This document shows, piece by piece, positions 55,101-62,968 of a DNA stretch of 64,000 bases (position 1 is its first letter; every line of letters starts with the position of its first letter). The DNA lies in contig NC_083524.1 in assembly GCF_032362555.1 (NCBI RefSeq), forward strand, positions 8,418,001-8,482,000. The letters are read 5' to 3'. This DNA is from Amyelois transitella (lineage: Eukaryota > Arthropoda > Insecta > Lepidoptera > Pyralidae). Made by a program: the position numbers and the translations under genes. Below the pieces are notes generated by a model. It worked only from the letters and a program-made list of their open reading frames with translations, was not told the DNA's origin and did no database searches.

Positions 55101-56741
55101 TCATTACAAAGTTTAGGATTGATTGATTTTCACAAAGTACGCGCAGAAGCTAGATATACTGTTTTTTAACATGTTCTGTAAGTACTTGAACAAATTCTAA
55201 ATGTTACTAATGCCAAGAATAGTTTGCAGAAGACTATCCGAAGTTGACGAAGATGTACATGTCCAAAGAACTGGACCCCACGCCCATTGAACATGAAATC
55301 CAGGACTTAAAGAGGACAGAGTATTTGACCAAGTATTGTTCGAGAGGTACATACATAGATATAGTCACGTCTATATCCCTTAGGGGGTAGACAGAGCCAA
55401 TAGTCCCGAAAAGACTGAATGGCCACGTTCAGCTGCTCGGCTTAATGATGGAATTGAGATCCAAATAGTGACAGGTTGCTAGCCCATCGCCTAAGAAAAG
55501 AATCACAAGTATGTAAGCCTATCCCTTAGTCGCCTTTTTCGACATCCATCGAAAAGAAATGGAGTGGTCCTATTCTTTTTTGTATTGGTGCCGGGAACCA
55601 CACGGCTTTCTAGAGGTATCCTGTTTTGTATATTGTTAAATACAAACGTAGTTTTTGTGCTCACGACTATGACATTACCGAAAGTCCTCTTAAAAAAAGA
55701 GGATGTTTTCAAATTCCCTCAATTCCCTTTCCTCTTGAAAGAAGAAGACAAGATGAGAATTGAGGGAATTTAATAACATCCTTTTTTTAGAGGACTTTTC
55801 GTAATGTCATATCCTAAGGCCCTGACCTCCTATACTTTGACATCACCTATCATCACTGCAAGAAACTCCTATCAAAAGTAATGTGCTCTCTCCAGAACTA
55901 CCGTTCATGTCCGTGAATTTGACTCGCCGCGCCCGAGCCCTACAAACCTTGCGTCTGCCTGACGACATCGAGATACCTGACACCACTCAGAAGGGCTCCT
56001 ACCGTCCGCCCAGGCCGGAGAAATACGCTGAACCGCCGTCCGCCATGTCTCTGAGACCGAAATATGATCCTTCATTGACGCGTAAGTGATTTGTTGTTCT
56101 TCATCTCATATACATATAGTCACGGTTACGCCACTTGCGTGGATACAGAGCTAAAAGACTGATAGGCCACATTCAGCTGTTTGGCTTAATGATAGAATTG
56201 AGATTCAAATAGTGAGAGGTTCCTAGCCAATCACCCAAAATAACAGAATTCCAAGTTTATAAGCCTATCCCTTAGTCGCCTTTTACGACATCCATGGGAA
56301 AAAGATGGAGTGGTTCTATTGGTGCCGGGAACCACACGTTCTACTAATCAGCCGGAAGAAATTCGCCACAAAGGAAGCAGATTTTTCCGTATTTGTAAAA
56401 CAGTTCGTCGGTAAAATTAGTGTGTGTTTTACTTAACAGTATTTTGTTTTATTATACCTTAGTCGCCTATTACGATAACTATGGGCTATATATGGAGAGG
56501 TCCTTTTCTAAAGTGCCAGTAACCACACGGCAGTAGGTTATAAAGCCATTATCTCCTTATGTCAATTTCAGAACAACTTAGGCGCATCCAGCGTATAAGA
56601 ACCGGCGACACCACTTACCAAGCGTGTCACAGCCTCCTCGCCAGGGTGATTCTGGACCAGAAACCCTTTGGCCCGCCCCGGGAAGAACCTGGTTACGGCA
56701 GATGGCTTAACCCCTATACCTATACTTACAGGATCAATTAA
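52124..56741 (+). CDS. unrecognised 232-residue protein, five exons
   Basis: Exons: 52124-52194, 53984-54131, 55223-55346, 55896-56081, 56572-56741. Phases are 2, 0, 1, 1 and every join keeps the frame. The protein begins MSVFDGEIEFRSVYMVDYAR. It has a Lys/Arg-rich stretch (residues 21-31), two Cys in RRCPDVLCPIDHEYY (exon 2), an acidic-basic mixed segment in exon 3 (KELDPTPIEHEIQDLKR), a Pro-rich segment in exon 4 (GSYRPPRPEKYAEPP) and a Tyr-rich end NPYTYTYRIN. No signal peptide or membrane segment is evident. I do not recognise the family. Exon 3's acceptor (AG at 55221-55222) has a poor pyrimidine tract and was chosen because it is the one that keeps frame. A candidate extra exon lies at 54290-54417. 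Introns are packed with SINE-A copies. A polyadenylation signal is at 57280. Confidence 0.75.
52300..52605 (+). pseudogene. LINE-R 3' end (RTE-like), longest clean copy
   Basis: Encodes the last 93 codons of an endonuclease/reverse-transcriptase polyprotein: LRWFGHVERTIENRLTKQIY, GRPRRTYVDQIKDVLVKGQ, MKRVMNVDEAKEICRDRGKW, ending SAYPSGKEA and TGA. The microsatellite tail TTTTATGTATG starts directly at the stop codon, so there is almost no 3' untranslated region, as is typical of RTE-clade elements. It begins abruptly (5'-truncated) and its tail is directly joined to a SINE-A copy. Confidence 0.8.
52606..52854 (+). mobile_element. SINE-A, full length, joined to LINE-R on both sides
   Basis: Head follows directly on the (TATG)n tail of the LINE-R copy at 52300-52605, and its own (TATG)n tail runs straight into another LINE-R fragment. 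Confidence 0.85.
52853..52935 (+). repeat. LINE-R internal fragment
   Basis: Encodes LRWFGHVERMDEDRLTKGIH. It begins exactly where the (TATG)n tail of the preceding SINE-A ends. Confidence 0.65.
52965..53202 (-). repeat. SINE-A 3' part plus left end of the MITE-like element
   Basis: Identical to 53385-53622 at an offset of exactly 420 bp. The copy stops at TTCAAGATA, where the 177-bp repeat begins. Confidence 0.85.
53203..53379 (-). repeat. 177-bp repeat, copy 1
   Basis: AGAACCGTGTTTATCCCTTT, GACCGTAGCTTCGCCCGCGT, AATCTTTATTTTATTTTATT. Identical as far as I can compare with 54791-54967. On the minus strand it begins with an AAATA-rich tail, like a LINE 3' end. Confidence 0.8.
53385..53859 (-). 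repeat. SINE-A interrupted by the MITE-like element
   Basis: SINE-A parts 53385-53561 and 53768-53859 are separated by the insert at 53562-53767. The head is complete (GTACCGGGAGCCACACGG). Confidence 0.8.
53562..53767. mobile_element. 206-bp MITE-like element
   Basis: Inserted in a SINE-A with a 5-base target duplication GTAAG (53557-53561 and 53768-53772). Ends TGAACGGGCCG and, reversed, TGTAGCGGCCG match at 8 of 11 positions. No coding. A partial copy is at 24053-24180 and a left-end copy at 53142-53202. Confidence 0.65.
53906..53962 (+). repeat. LINE 3' tip
   Basis: GGAATGTACTCCTTTAGTAA and AATAAAGCATTTCCTTGC, as at 4610. It lies 20 bp before exon 2 of the 232-residue gene. Confidence 0.5.
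54180..54275 (-). repeat. SINE-A 5' part
   Basis: TATAAGCCTATCCCATAGTC to CCGGGAACCACACGG. Confidence 0.75.
54290..54417 (+). CDS. coding-like segment in intron 2 of the 232-residue gene
   Basis: Open frame beginning DKNGITDTRDTVLLDCISQ, then INLTSYNLTSPIITARN, with a possible donor at 54418 (AAAA then GTATGT) leaving phase 1. That is compatible with joining to exon 4 at 55896. No acceptor is visible because a SINE-A copy abuts its left side. A second copy of its right half lies at 55822-55880, just before exon 4, and most differences between the copies are synonymous. It could be an alternative or decayed exon. Confidence 0.35.
54455..54512 (-). repeat. LINE-R 3' tip
   Basis: AAAATCACGCCTCTTTCCCG and GGGGTAGGCAGAGA on the minus strand. 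Confidence 0.6.
54566..54750 (+). repeat. SINE-A, diverged, with deletion
   Basis: GTGCCGTGTGGTTTCCAGC to GTCTACCCCGGGAAGGGA. Confidence 0.7.
54791..54967 (-). repeat. 177-bp repeat, copy 2
   Basis: Same sequence as 53203-53379, 1588 bp away. Confidence 0.8.
55350..55607 (-). mobile_element. SINE-A, full length, inserted at an exon-intron junction
   Basis: Flanked by TTCGAGAGGTA (55339-55349) and TTCTAGAGGTA (55608-55618). The duplicated target contains the 5' splice site of exon 3 of the 232-residue gene. Confidence 0.88.
55667..55812. repeat. foldback element with ~56-bp inverted arms
   Basis: TATGACATTACCGAAAGTCC, GAGGATGTTTTCAAATTCCC on the left are mirrored by GGGAATTTAATAACATCC and GGACTTTTCGTAATGTCATA on the right. 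The loop is ~30 bp. Probably a small DNA-transposon remnant in intron 3. Confidence 0.7.
56108..56337 (-). repeat. SINE-A, full length, diverged
   Basis: ATATAGTCACGGTTACGCC to GGTGCCGGGAACCACACG. Confidence 0.75.
56458..56532 (-). repeat. SINE-A head
   Basis: CTTAGTCGCCTATTACGA to AGTGCCAGTAACCACACGGC. It ends about 40 bp before exon 5. Confidence 0.7.
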
Positions 56742-56844
56742 TATCAATTAAATCATAGTCCTCGCCTCTTTGGATAGGAGCCCAGGGTTCGCCTTTTTTT
56801 AATGTAGCCACGGGTGCGCACATGTCCAGCCTTAGTAGTAGAGA

Positions 56845-57050
56845 CGGCCTTTGCGCAGGCGCAGCGGTAGTGCGCTTGTCTGTGACACCGGAAGTCCCGG
56901 GTTCGAATCCCGGCCAGGGCATGATGGGAAACGAACTTTCTCTGATTGGCCTGGGTCTTGGATGTTTATCTATATAAGTATTTTTTTATAAAATATAGTA
57001 TCGTTGAGTTAGCTATCTGTGTAATTTGTCTCGTATATATTATATTATAT
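56845..57050 (+). mobile_element. SINE-B, full length
   Basis: Head with a 9-base insertion before the A box (CAGGCGCAGCGGTAGTGCGC), an intact B box and a shortened 3' stem. Lies in the probable 3' untranslated region of the 232-residue gene. Confidence 0.8.
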
Positions 57051-57074
57051 ACCTTATAGGATTTAGATGGTTCA

Positions 57075-57150
57075 AATGTATACCCTGGGCTCCTCTCCAG
57101 AGTGGTGAGGATGCAACCGGGACTAAGGTCAGGAGGAAGAAGACCTAATA
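57075..57150 (+). repeat. LINE 3' end, CCTGGGCTCCTCT family
   Basis: TACCCTGGGCTCCTCTCCAG, GAGGATGCAACCGGGACTAA and AGGAGGAAGAAGACC. Confidence 0.6.
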
Positions 57151-57279
57151 GGATTTAAATATGTCGATTTTGTTTATAATAAGGTTTATACATAATCACG
57201 TTGTTTACTTTTGAGTTAGTTATGATGTTATTATAATTAGTAATTTTTATATCTAAATATTCGTTTATCACATTTTTGG

Positions 57280-57285
57280 AATAAA
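57280..57285 (+). terminator. polyadenylation signal AATAAA for the 232-residue gene
   Basis: AATAAA 540 bp after the stop codon, followed by a T/G-rich stretch. The 3' untranslated region would include a SINE-B copy. Confidence 0.5.
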
Positions 57286-57389
57286 ATTGTTTTCTTAAGG
57301 CAGTTGTTTATTTGTTTCATCATAAAAATAACGTTTTTTTTATATTAAACCCGTGAAAAAAACCTGTTATTAACATGTTACTGGAGATG

Positions 57390-57770
57390 GCAAATAGAGA
57401 CACAATTTTACGTTATAAATGCGGAAGTAACTCGGTATGTCTGTTACGCCTTTACTACTAAACCGATTTTGTTGAAATTTGGTACAGAGATAAATTTGAC
57501 CCTGAGGAAGATAAAGGTTAATTTTGATTGCGAAAAAAGATATCTCGCGAACGAAGTCGCGTTTACACTGTTATTGTTTATCCACACTAATCAAAAAGAG
57601 ATGTGTAAGTAGTTTTGTATGTTTGGAACGAATAAACTCAAAAACTCCTGAAGCGATTTTAATGTTATAATTATGTTCTATTCTACCTGTAAGTACATTA
57701 TAAGGCAATTTTTTTTCTGGAAATTTCCACGGGAGCGAGATCCCGCGAAATAAGCTAGTTACGAGTATTA
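57390..57770 (+). repeat. Helitron-like remnants
   Basis: ACTAAACCGATTTTGTTGAA and CGAACGAAGTCGCG near 57460-57560, then CGGGAGCGAGATCCCGCG and AAGCTAG before T at 57757. Confidence 0.5.
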
Positions 57771-57887
57771 TACCTGAAATCAAGTTGGGAATCACAGATT
57801 AAAAAAGATTACTTAAAAATTTAAATCTATAATGTCATCTACAATGTAAGAACGATTACTAAAGAAAAAGATTTGACTATGCAGAAT

Positions 57888-58080
57888 GTCGTAAAAGGCG
57901 ACTAAGTGATAGACTTATAACCTTGGGATTCTTCTTTAAGGAGATGGGCTAGCACTATTTGAATCTCAATTCTATCATTAAGCCAAACAGCCGAACGTGG
58001 TCTTGCAGTCTTTTCAAGACTGTTGGCTCTGTCTCCCCGCAAGGGATATGTACGTGATTATATGTACCTACGTATGTATA
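57888..58080 (+). repeat. SINE-A, head truncated
   Basis: ATGTCGTAAAAGGCGACTAA to a degraded tail, upstream of the 253-residue gene. Confidence 0.75.
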
Positions 58081-58279
58081 TAGAATGTTAGAATTCACCG
58101 TCAAATCAGTTTGACAATCTAAGATGCCATGCGATGTCAATTCTCAAGTCATTAGCCTGTCAAAATTGATCAAAATAACATGCTATAACTTTACCGTTTC
58201 AAACGAATAATGTGAAAAAAAATTGGCAGTTCATATCAAAATTTTCAGTGGTGATGCGGAGACTTGGTTCTCTTGAAAC

Positions 58280-61200
58280 ATGGATCATTATTTGACGACG
58301 TACAGAAAGGACTACCTATGGCCCAATCTGCCCGGAGCGGGGGGAGGAGGCGCCGCCACCGGAATAGGGGGGATGGCCGAGTATGTGAACATACTACTGT
58401 ATTTTTGAATAAAAATAACTATAATGAAGAGATGATGAGATGAGAATATGATACTAGAGGCCGCCCGCGACTTCGTCCGCATGGAAACCCTATCAATCCC
58501 TCAGGAACTCCGGGATTAAAAGTAGCCTATATGTTATTCTGGGTCTTCAGCTGCCTACATACCAAATTTCATCGTAATCGGTTCAGTAGTTTTTTGGTGA
58601 AAGAGTTACAAACATCCATACTGACATACAAACTTTAGCATTTATAATATTAGTAGGATTATTATGTACTCTCATAACTGCTGTACACAGGACTCCAAAA
58701 CTATCTGGTGAAGAGTTAGCGTTCTACCAAGCGTGTATGCAGCACTCACGCCCCCCAGATTGCAGGTGTCCACAGTACTCTGGTGGGGAGATGCCGCAGC
58801 TGCCTCCGGGGAAAGAAGGCGGTTGGAGTAGGAACGAGGTAGCTAAACCTGATGTTCCAGCCCTTCGATAATATCAGGCTCTGTCAATCCCGTAAGAAAT
58901 ATGGACGTGATACTCGTATGTGTGAACTCAGTAGGAACGAGGTAGCTATTCTTCTTGAGTTACATACATACATATGGTCACGTCTATATTCCTTGCGGGG
59001 TAGACAGAGACATAGTCTTGAAAAGACTGTATGGCCACGTTCAGCTATTTGGCTTAATGATAGAATTGAGATTAAAATAATGACAGGTTGCTAACCCATC
59101 GCCTACAAAAGGAGCCCAAGTTTGTAAGCCTATCCCTTAGTCGCCTTTTACGACATCCATGGGAAAGAGATGGAGTGGTACTATTCTTTTTTGTATTGGT
59201 GCCGGGAACCACACGGCACTTCACGTTTATGACCATATATTGGTTTCTGTCGTCTTTGGAGACCTGTCTGCGACTTTTGACCATGGACCTGAATTGGGTA
59301 AATCTAGTTTCTACGCCTGACGAAGAGTTGGCGTTCTACTCTACTCAGTTTTCTGTCTTTTTCTTCCTTGTGGCGTTAGACCTGTAAACATCAAAATGTC
59401 TCTGGATAGGATCCAAGGGTGTGGTCTTTGACCATGATCCTAGATTGGGGTTTCTACACGAAGAGACTCCACGCGAAGAGTTGGCGTACTGACAAGGTTT
59501 TTTTTATTTCTCGTTACCTTTCTTTGGACCTGGATATCCTTACAGCTTTTTCTCGCGATGTTTTACCCCAACGTAAGATATAATTAAGAGATAAGTATTA
59601 CTTAGTAATTTTGCATAGATCGTGGCAAGTGGAAAGAGGTAGTCTCTGCCTACCCCTCCGGGAAAGGCGTGATTTTATGTATGTATGTATGTTGTAATTT
59701 TCACGAAACATATTGTAAAAAAACTTTATCATTTAACAACAATTTGACAAACTTTATTGTATAATTTTAATTGTCGGTTACATGTCTAAAAATTACATTT
59801 GTTTATTATTTAAGTAACACCAATATTATAATAAGCTAAAACTACTTATAAAAAGTAAGAAAAAAGATGACTACAAACTAAAATTTAATTTACAAATTGT
59901 ACAGTCCCTGCGTAGCATCAACATGCGGGAGTGTGCCTAGAAAGCTGGCAGCATTGCCAATTTGAATGTTATTGTTATTTTTAGATCATGGGACCCTTGT
60001 TGGATCCGAAGTTATACCCGGTACGTGTGGGAGCTGCCCCTGAGACACCCACCTCGCGATATGATCAGCCTAATGCGTTCTTGGACAAGGTAAACACAAT
60101 TTTTTAAAGTAACTTTTGAAAAGAAGAACAGCGTCCAATCGATATATCTCCTAATTTTTTGAAGTAGGTTAATTTTCTAAAAACTTTTCAGCGAAACGCT
60201 AGATAATCGCGGACAAATATACACATAGATATATATACATAAAAACAAACTTACTTATATGTATGTACATACGAACATACACACATACAGGTCAAACTGA
60301 GAACCACCTTTTTTGAGGGCGTTTAAAAATAAAAATCGAGGAAAAAGAAAACTGTTTTCCTCATTTTTTTATTATACCTACGCTTGTAATTATACATACA
60401 CAGATTTGAGTTAGAACTCTAACTTCGAATTGAGACAATATTCCTGTATTCTGTAGTGCAAAACCACATATTTTTCTTCAGGTAGGTCTACCTAGTTCTC
60501 TAGCTTTCTACCTATTCTGTTTTTTTTTTTATCAAACAAAATTTTATCAAATCTCGCCAAAAATTTACCGAAATCCCTTAATTAGTTCGATACGATTTTA
60601 TTTTTGCACAAATATAATGACAACTCACATACATATGTATGTAGGTACCTATGCCATCAGCTGTGGACAATTTAAAACGTTCTTCCTTCAAACTTTGTTT
60701 CAGCTTCAATCAAAATATCCGATGCTGTACAGCATCCTACAAAACGAGGCGTCCCCGGAATTGAAACAAAGGATTGACAGGGATCGTAATAAAACTACGT
60801 ACCAAGTGGACTATTGCGAGAGCGGTAAGTTAATTTTATCGTTTACATACATACATACATATGGTCTTATTGCGAGAGCGGTAAGTTAATTTTATCGTTT
60901 ACATACATACATACATATGGTCTTATTGCGAAAGCGGTAAGTTAATTTTATAATATCGTTTTGTACAAACATACATATACGTCTATAACCCTTGCGGGGT
61001 AGACAGAGCAAACAGTCTTGAAAGAAAGATTGAATGGCCACGTTCAGCTGTTTGGCTTAATGATAGAATTGAGATTCAAATAGTGACAGGTTGCTAGCCC
61101 ATCGCCTAAAAAAGAATCCCAAGTTTGTAAGCCTCTGTTTGTAAGACTCTGTCTACCCCGCAGGGGATATCCCATGAGCCAACAGTCAACTGAGCCAGAG

Positions 61201-61946
61201 CCAACAGTCTATATAGACGTGACCATATGTATGTATGTACTTATAAAGGATTTATAAATTAAAATCTCCAATTACTGTTACAGGACCCGGCGCTAAATTC
61301 GAGGGTCTTCAGCGCGCTTCAGACGAAAGTGGCACGGGCCCGTGTGCGCAGCCCATGCGTCTCCCAGGGGACCCCTGCAGGGTAGGCCCCAAGCCGAGGA
61401 AGGCTGCCCCCAAGACCATATCCAAACAGGCCGGCGCAGGCGGCGCCAGTGATCCCAGGGCTAAATGCGGTAAGGATTCCGGATATCTAATCTAATCATA
61501 TGCTGCTTCTGAAAGCAATTAGGAATGCAACAATGCGAGCGACCAATCCAAGACATACTAGAAAATAAAGCAAATTAATCTTGCGGGGAAGACAGAGCCA
61601 AAAGTCTTGAAGAGACTGGTAGGCCACGTTCAGCTGTTTGACTTTTTGATAGAATTGAGATTCAAATAGTGAGAGGTTGCTAGCCTAATAAGCCCATCCC
61701 GTAGTTACGACATCGATGGGAAATGAGATGGAATGGTCCTATTTTTTTTTATGTTGGTGCCGGGATCCACACGGCACATATATGATTGAAACTTATCTTA
61801 AAACTCTTCCCACTTATTTGCTCACCGTAAGAATTTTATTTATAGAGACCTCATCGGCGGTGCCTCCACTCGGCAAGACGGAATACCAAGATGGCGTCTC
61901 GAAACTCGGAGCCATCATTATGCGGGACAAACTCCACCGGAGATAG
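58280..61946 (+). CDS. unrecognised 253-residue protein, six exons
   Basis: Exons: 58280-58380, 58691-58838, 59985-60089, 60704-60824, 61284-61469, 61846-61946, with phases 2, 0, 0, 1, 1. All joins keep frame. It starts MDHYLTTYRKDYLWPNLPG and continues with a Gly/Ala run. Exon 2 has EELAFYQACMQHS followed by a Cys cluster (PPDCRCPQYSGG). Exon 3 is Pro-rich (LLDPKLYPVRVG). Exon 4 has SKYPMLYSILQNEASPELKQR and TTYQVDYCES. Exon 5 is basic and low-complexity (KPRKAAPKTISKQ). The end is KTEYQDGVSKLGAIIMRDKL. There is no signal peptide or membrane segment. Repeated Y-x-x-D-Y motifs and Pro-rich linkers would fit a structural, perhaps axonemal, protein, but that is inference. Splice donors of exons 2 and 4 are duplicated (see findings). 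Confidence 0.75.
58454..58658 (-). mobile_element. non-autonomous Helitron-like element
   Basis: Minus-strand TCCTACTAATATTATAAATG start and CTAG end (58454-58457), between host A and T. It fills most of intron 1 of the 253-residue gene and is the same family as 14086. Confidence 0.7.
58858..58921 (+). repeat. SINE-A 3' tip with 19-bp flanking repeat
   Basis: GGCTCTGTCAATCCCGTAAG, GGACGTGATACTCGTATG. Flanked by AGTAGGAACGAGGTAGCTA at 58827-58845 and 58930-58948. Confidence 0.7.
58965..59219 (-). repeat. SINE-A, full length
   Basis: CATACATATGGTCACGTC to GGTGCCGGGAACCACACGGC in intron 2 of the 253-residue gene. Confidence 0.85.
59240..59520 (+). repeat. diverged 151-bp tandem repeat with exon-2-like motif
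   Basis: TTTGACCATGGACCTGAATT at 59276 recurs as TTTGACCATGATCCTAGATT at 59427. Both are followed by GTTTCTAC and GAAGAGTTGGCGT, resembling GAAGAGTTAGCGTTCTACC of exon 2. Confidence 0.6.
59612..59694 (+). repeat. LINE-R 3' tip in intron 2 of the 253-residue gene
   Basis: AGATCGTGGCAAGTGGAAAG, then TCTCTGCCTACCCCTCCGGG and a (TATG)n tail. Confidence 0.7.
59695..59984. other. unassigned intron sequence
   Basis: AT-rich intron 2 remainder with a normal acceptor (TTGTTATTTTTAG). Confidence 0.5.
60812..60953 (+). repeat. 56-bp tandem repeat carrying the exon 4 splice donor
   Basis: TATTGCGAGAGCGGTAAGTT starts at 60812 and 60868, and as TATTGCGAAAGCGGTAAGTT at 60924. Each of the first two units ends in (ACAT)n ATATGGTC, which is a SINE-A minus tail. 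Confidence 0.9.
60966..61239. repeat. SINE-A minus part fused to a plus tail
   Basis: Minus part 60966-61137 (TATACGTCTATAACCC to AAGTTTGTAAGCCTC), then plus tail 61138-61239 with a repeated GAGCCAACAGTC insertion and ATATGTATGTATG. Confidence 0.7.
61577..61776 (-). repeat. SINE-A, tail short
   Basis: CTTGCGGGGAAGACAGAGCC to GGTGCCGGGATCCACACGGC in intron 5 of the 253-residue gene. Confidence 0.8.
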
Positions 61947-62139
61947 AAATAGCTACAGACGAAAATCATGGACGAGACTTATATTTGATTGGATTATATG
62001 TGATTTGGAGAAAGTATTCGTTTTATTCTCCTTTAATCATCAAATCGAATTTATAACTGCAAGAATAGATTTTTTTTTCAAGCGTTAACATAAGGCTTTT
62101 TCACACAGCGCTCGTGGAAATTGAACTGATTTTGTTGGA

Positions 62140-62510
62140 CTTAATTTTGCATAAGAGGGTGTTGGTACCAACCATAATATACGGGAGTGAAAGTAGAATG
62201 TGGCAGAAAAGGCATAACGCTAAGGAAATGAGAGTGTTATGAAGTATGACCGGTGTAAAATTAATGGCAAGAGACCAGCATGATAGGGTAAAATTATGAT
62301 GTGAAAGAAGATTTAGTAACAGGAAAAGAAAAGGAAATGCTTACATGGTTAGAGCTTGTAGAAAGAACGCATAAAAACAAGTTGGCTAAGCAAATATACT
62401 CGTACAAGAAGTGTGTGAATGGAAAGGTTGGAGTGGGAAGGTATAGACTAAAGTATCTTGATCAAATTAGGGACGTCTTGGCGAAAGGTCAAGTCAAGAG
62501 TACCTTGTAA
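62140..62510 (+). pseudogene. LINE-R fragment, older copy
   Basis: Reading-frame remains VLVPTIIYGSESRMWQKRHN, then LELVERTHKNKLAKQIY and YLDQIRDVLAKGQVKST. It has several frame breaks and lacks the final 40 codons and the tail. It lies 190 bp after the stop of the 253-residue gene. Confidence 0.75.
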
Positions 62511-62604
62511 GAGAAATATTTTTTTTTGAAGTGTAACAATTATCGAAAATAAGACACAGAGTGATAAATAGACGTTTATGTATAAAAAACACGTATATAA
62601 TTTG

Positions 62605-62968
62605 TCATGTCGGCGACCTAGCGCTAGAAATCAACTCTCCTCTTTTGTAGAGCGTGGCGCCTTCTCTCTTCGTTTCATCTCTTCTGGAGTTCTGCTCCTC
62701 TCGTCTGTGGGTGTGTTCCTCTCTCCTAGAGTTCTGTTCCTCTCTCCTGTGGGTGTGTTCCTCTCTTCTAGAGTTCTGTTCCTCTCTCCTGTGGGTGTGT
62801 TCCTCTCTTCTGGAGTTCTGTTCCTCTCTCCTGTGGGTCTGTTCCTCTCGTCTGGCGTGGTCTTCTCTTCTGTGAATCTGTTCCTGACGGTTGGACCGTC
62901 TCGCAGCTGTGTTGTTCTCGTCGTGCTGGCGGAGCACCACTGCTCGGGCGTCCGATGTGTTGCGTTCT
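62605..62968 (-). other. open minus-strand frame with 14-residue Arg/Glu repeat; possible exon
   Basis: Reading leftward, a good 3' splice site (ctaatttcag) ends at 62969 and is followed by an open frame with ERNTSDARAVVLRQHDENN, then about four copies of HTHRREEQNSRREE-type units, and a TGA at 62605. The repeat is the 42-bp minisatellite. Because 42 is a multiple of three, plus-strand frames are open too, so openness alone is weak evidence. No upstream exon was identified. Confidence 0.25.
62685..62880. repeat. 42-bp minisatellite, about 4.5 units
   Basis: Units start with GTGGGTGTGTTCCTCTC at 62707, 62749, 62791 and (as GTGGGTCTG) 62833. Each unit holds two ~21-bp half units with CTCTCYTCTRGAGTTCTG. 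It is GC-richer than the flanks and has a strong C/T versus G/A strand bias. Confidence 0.9.
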
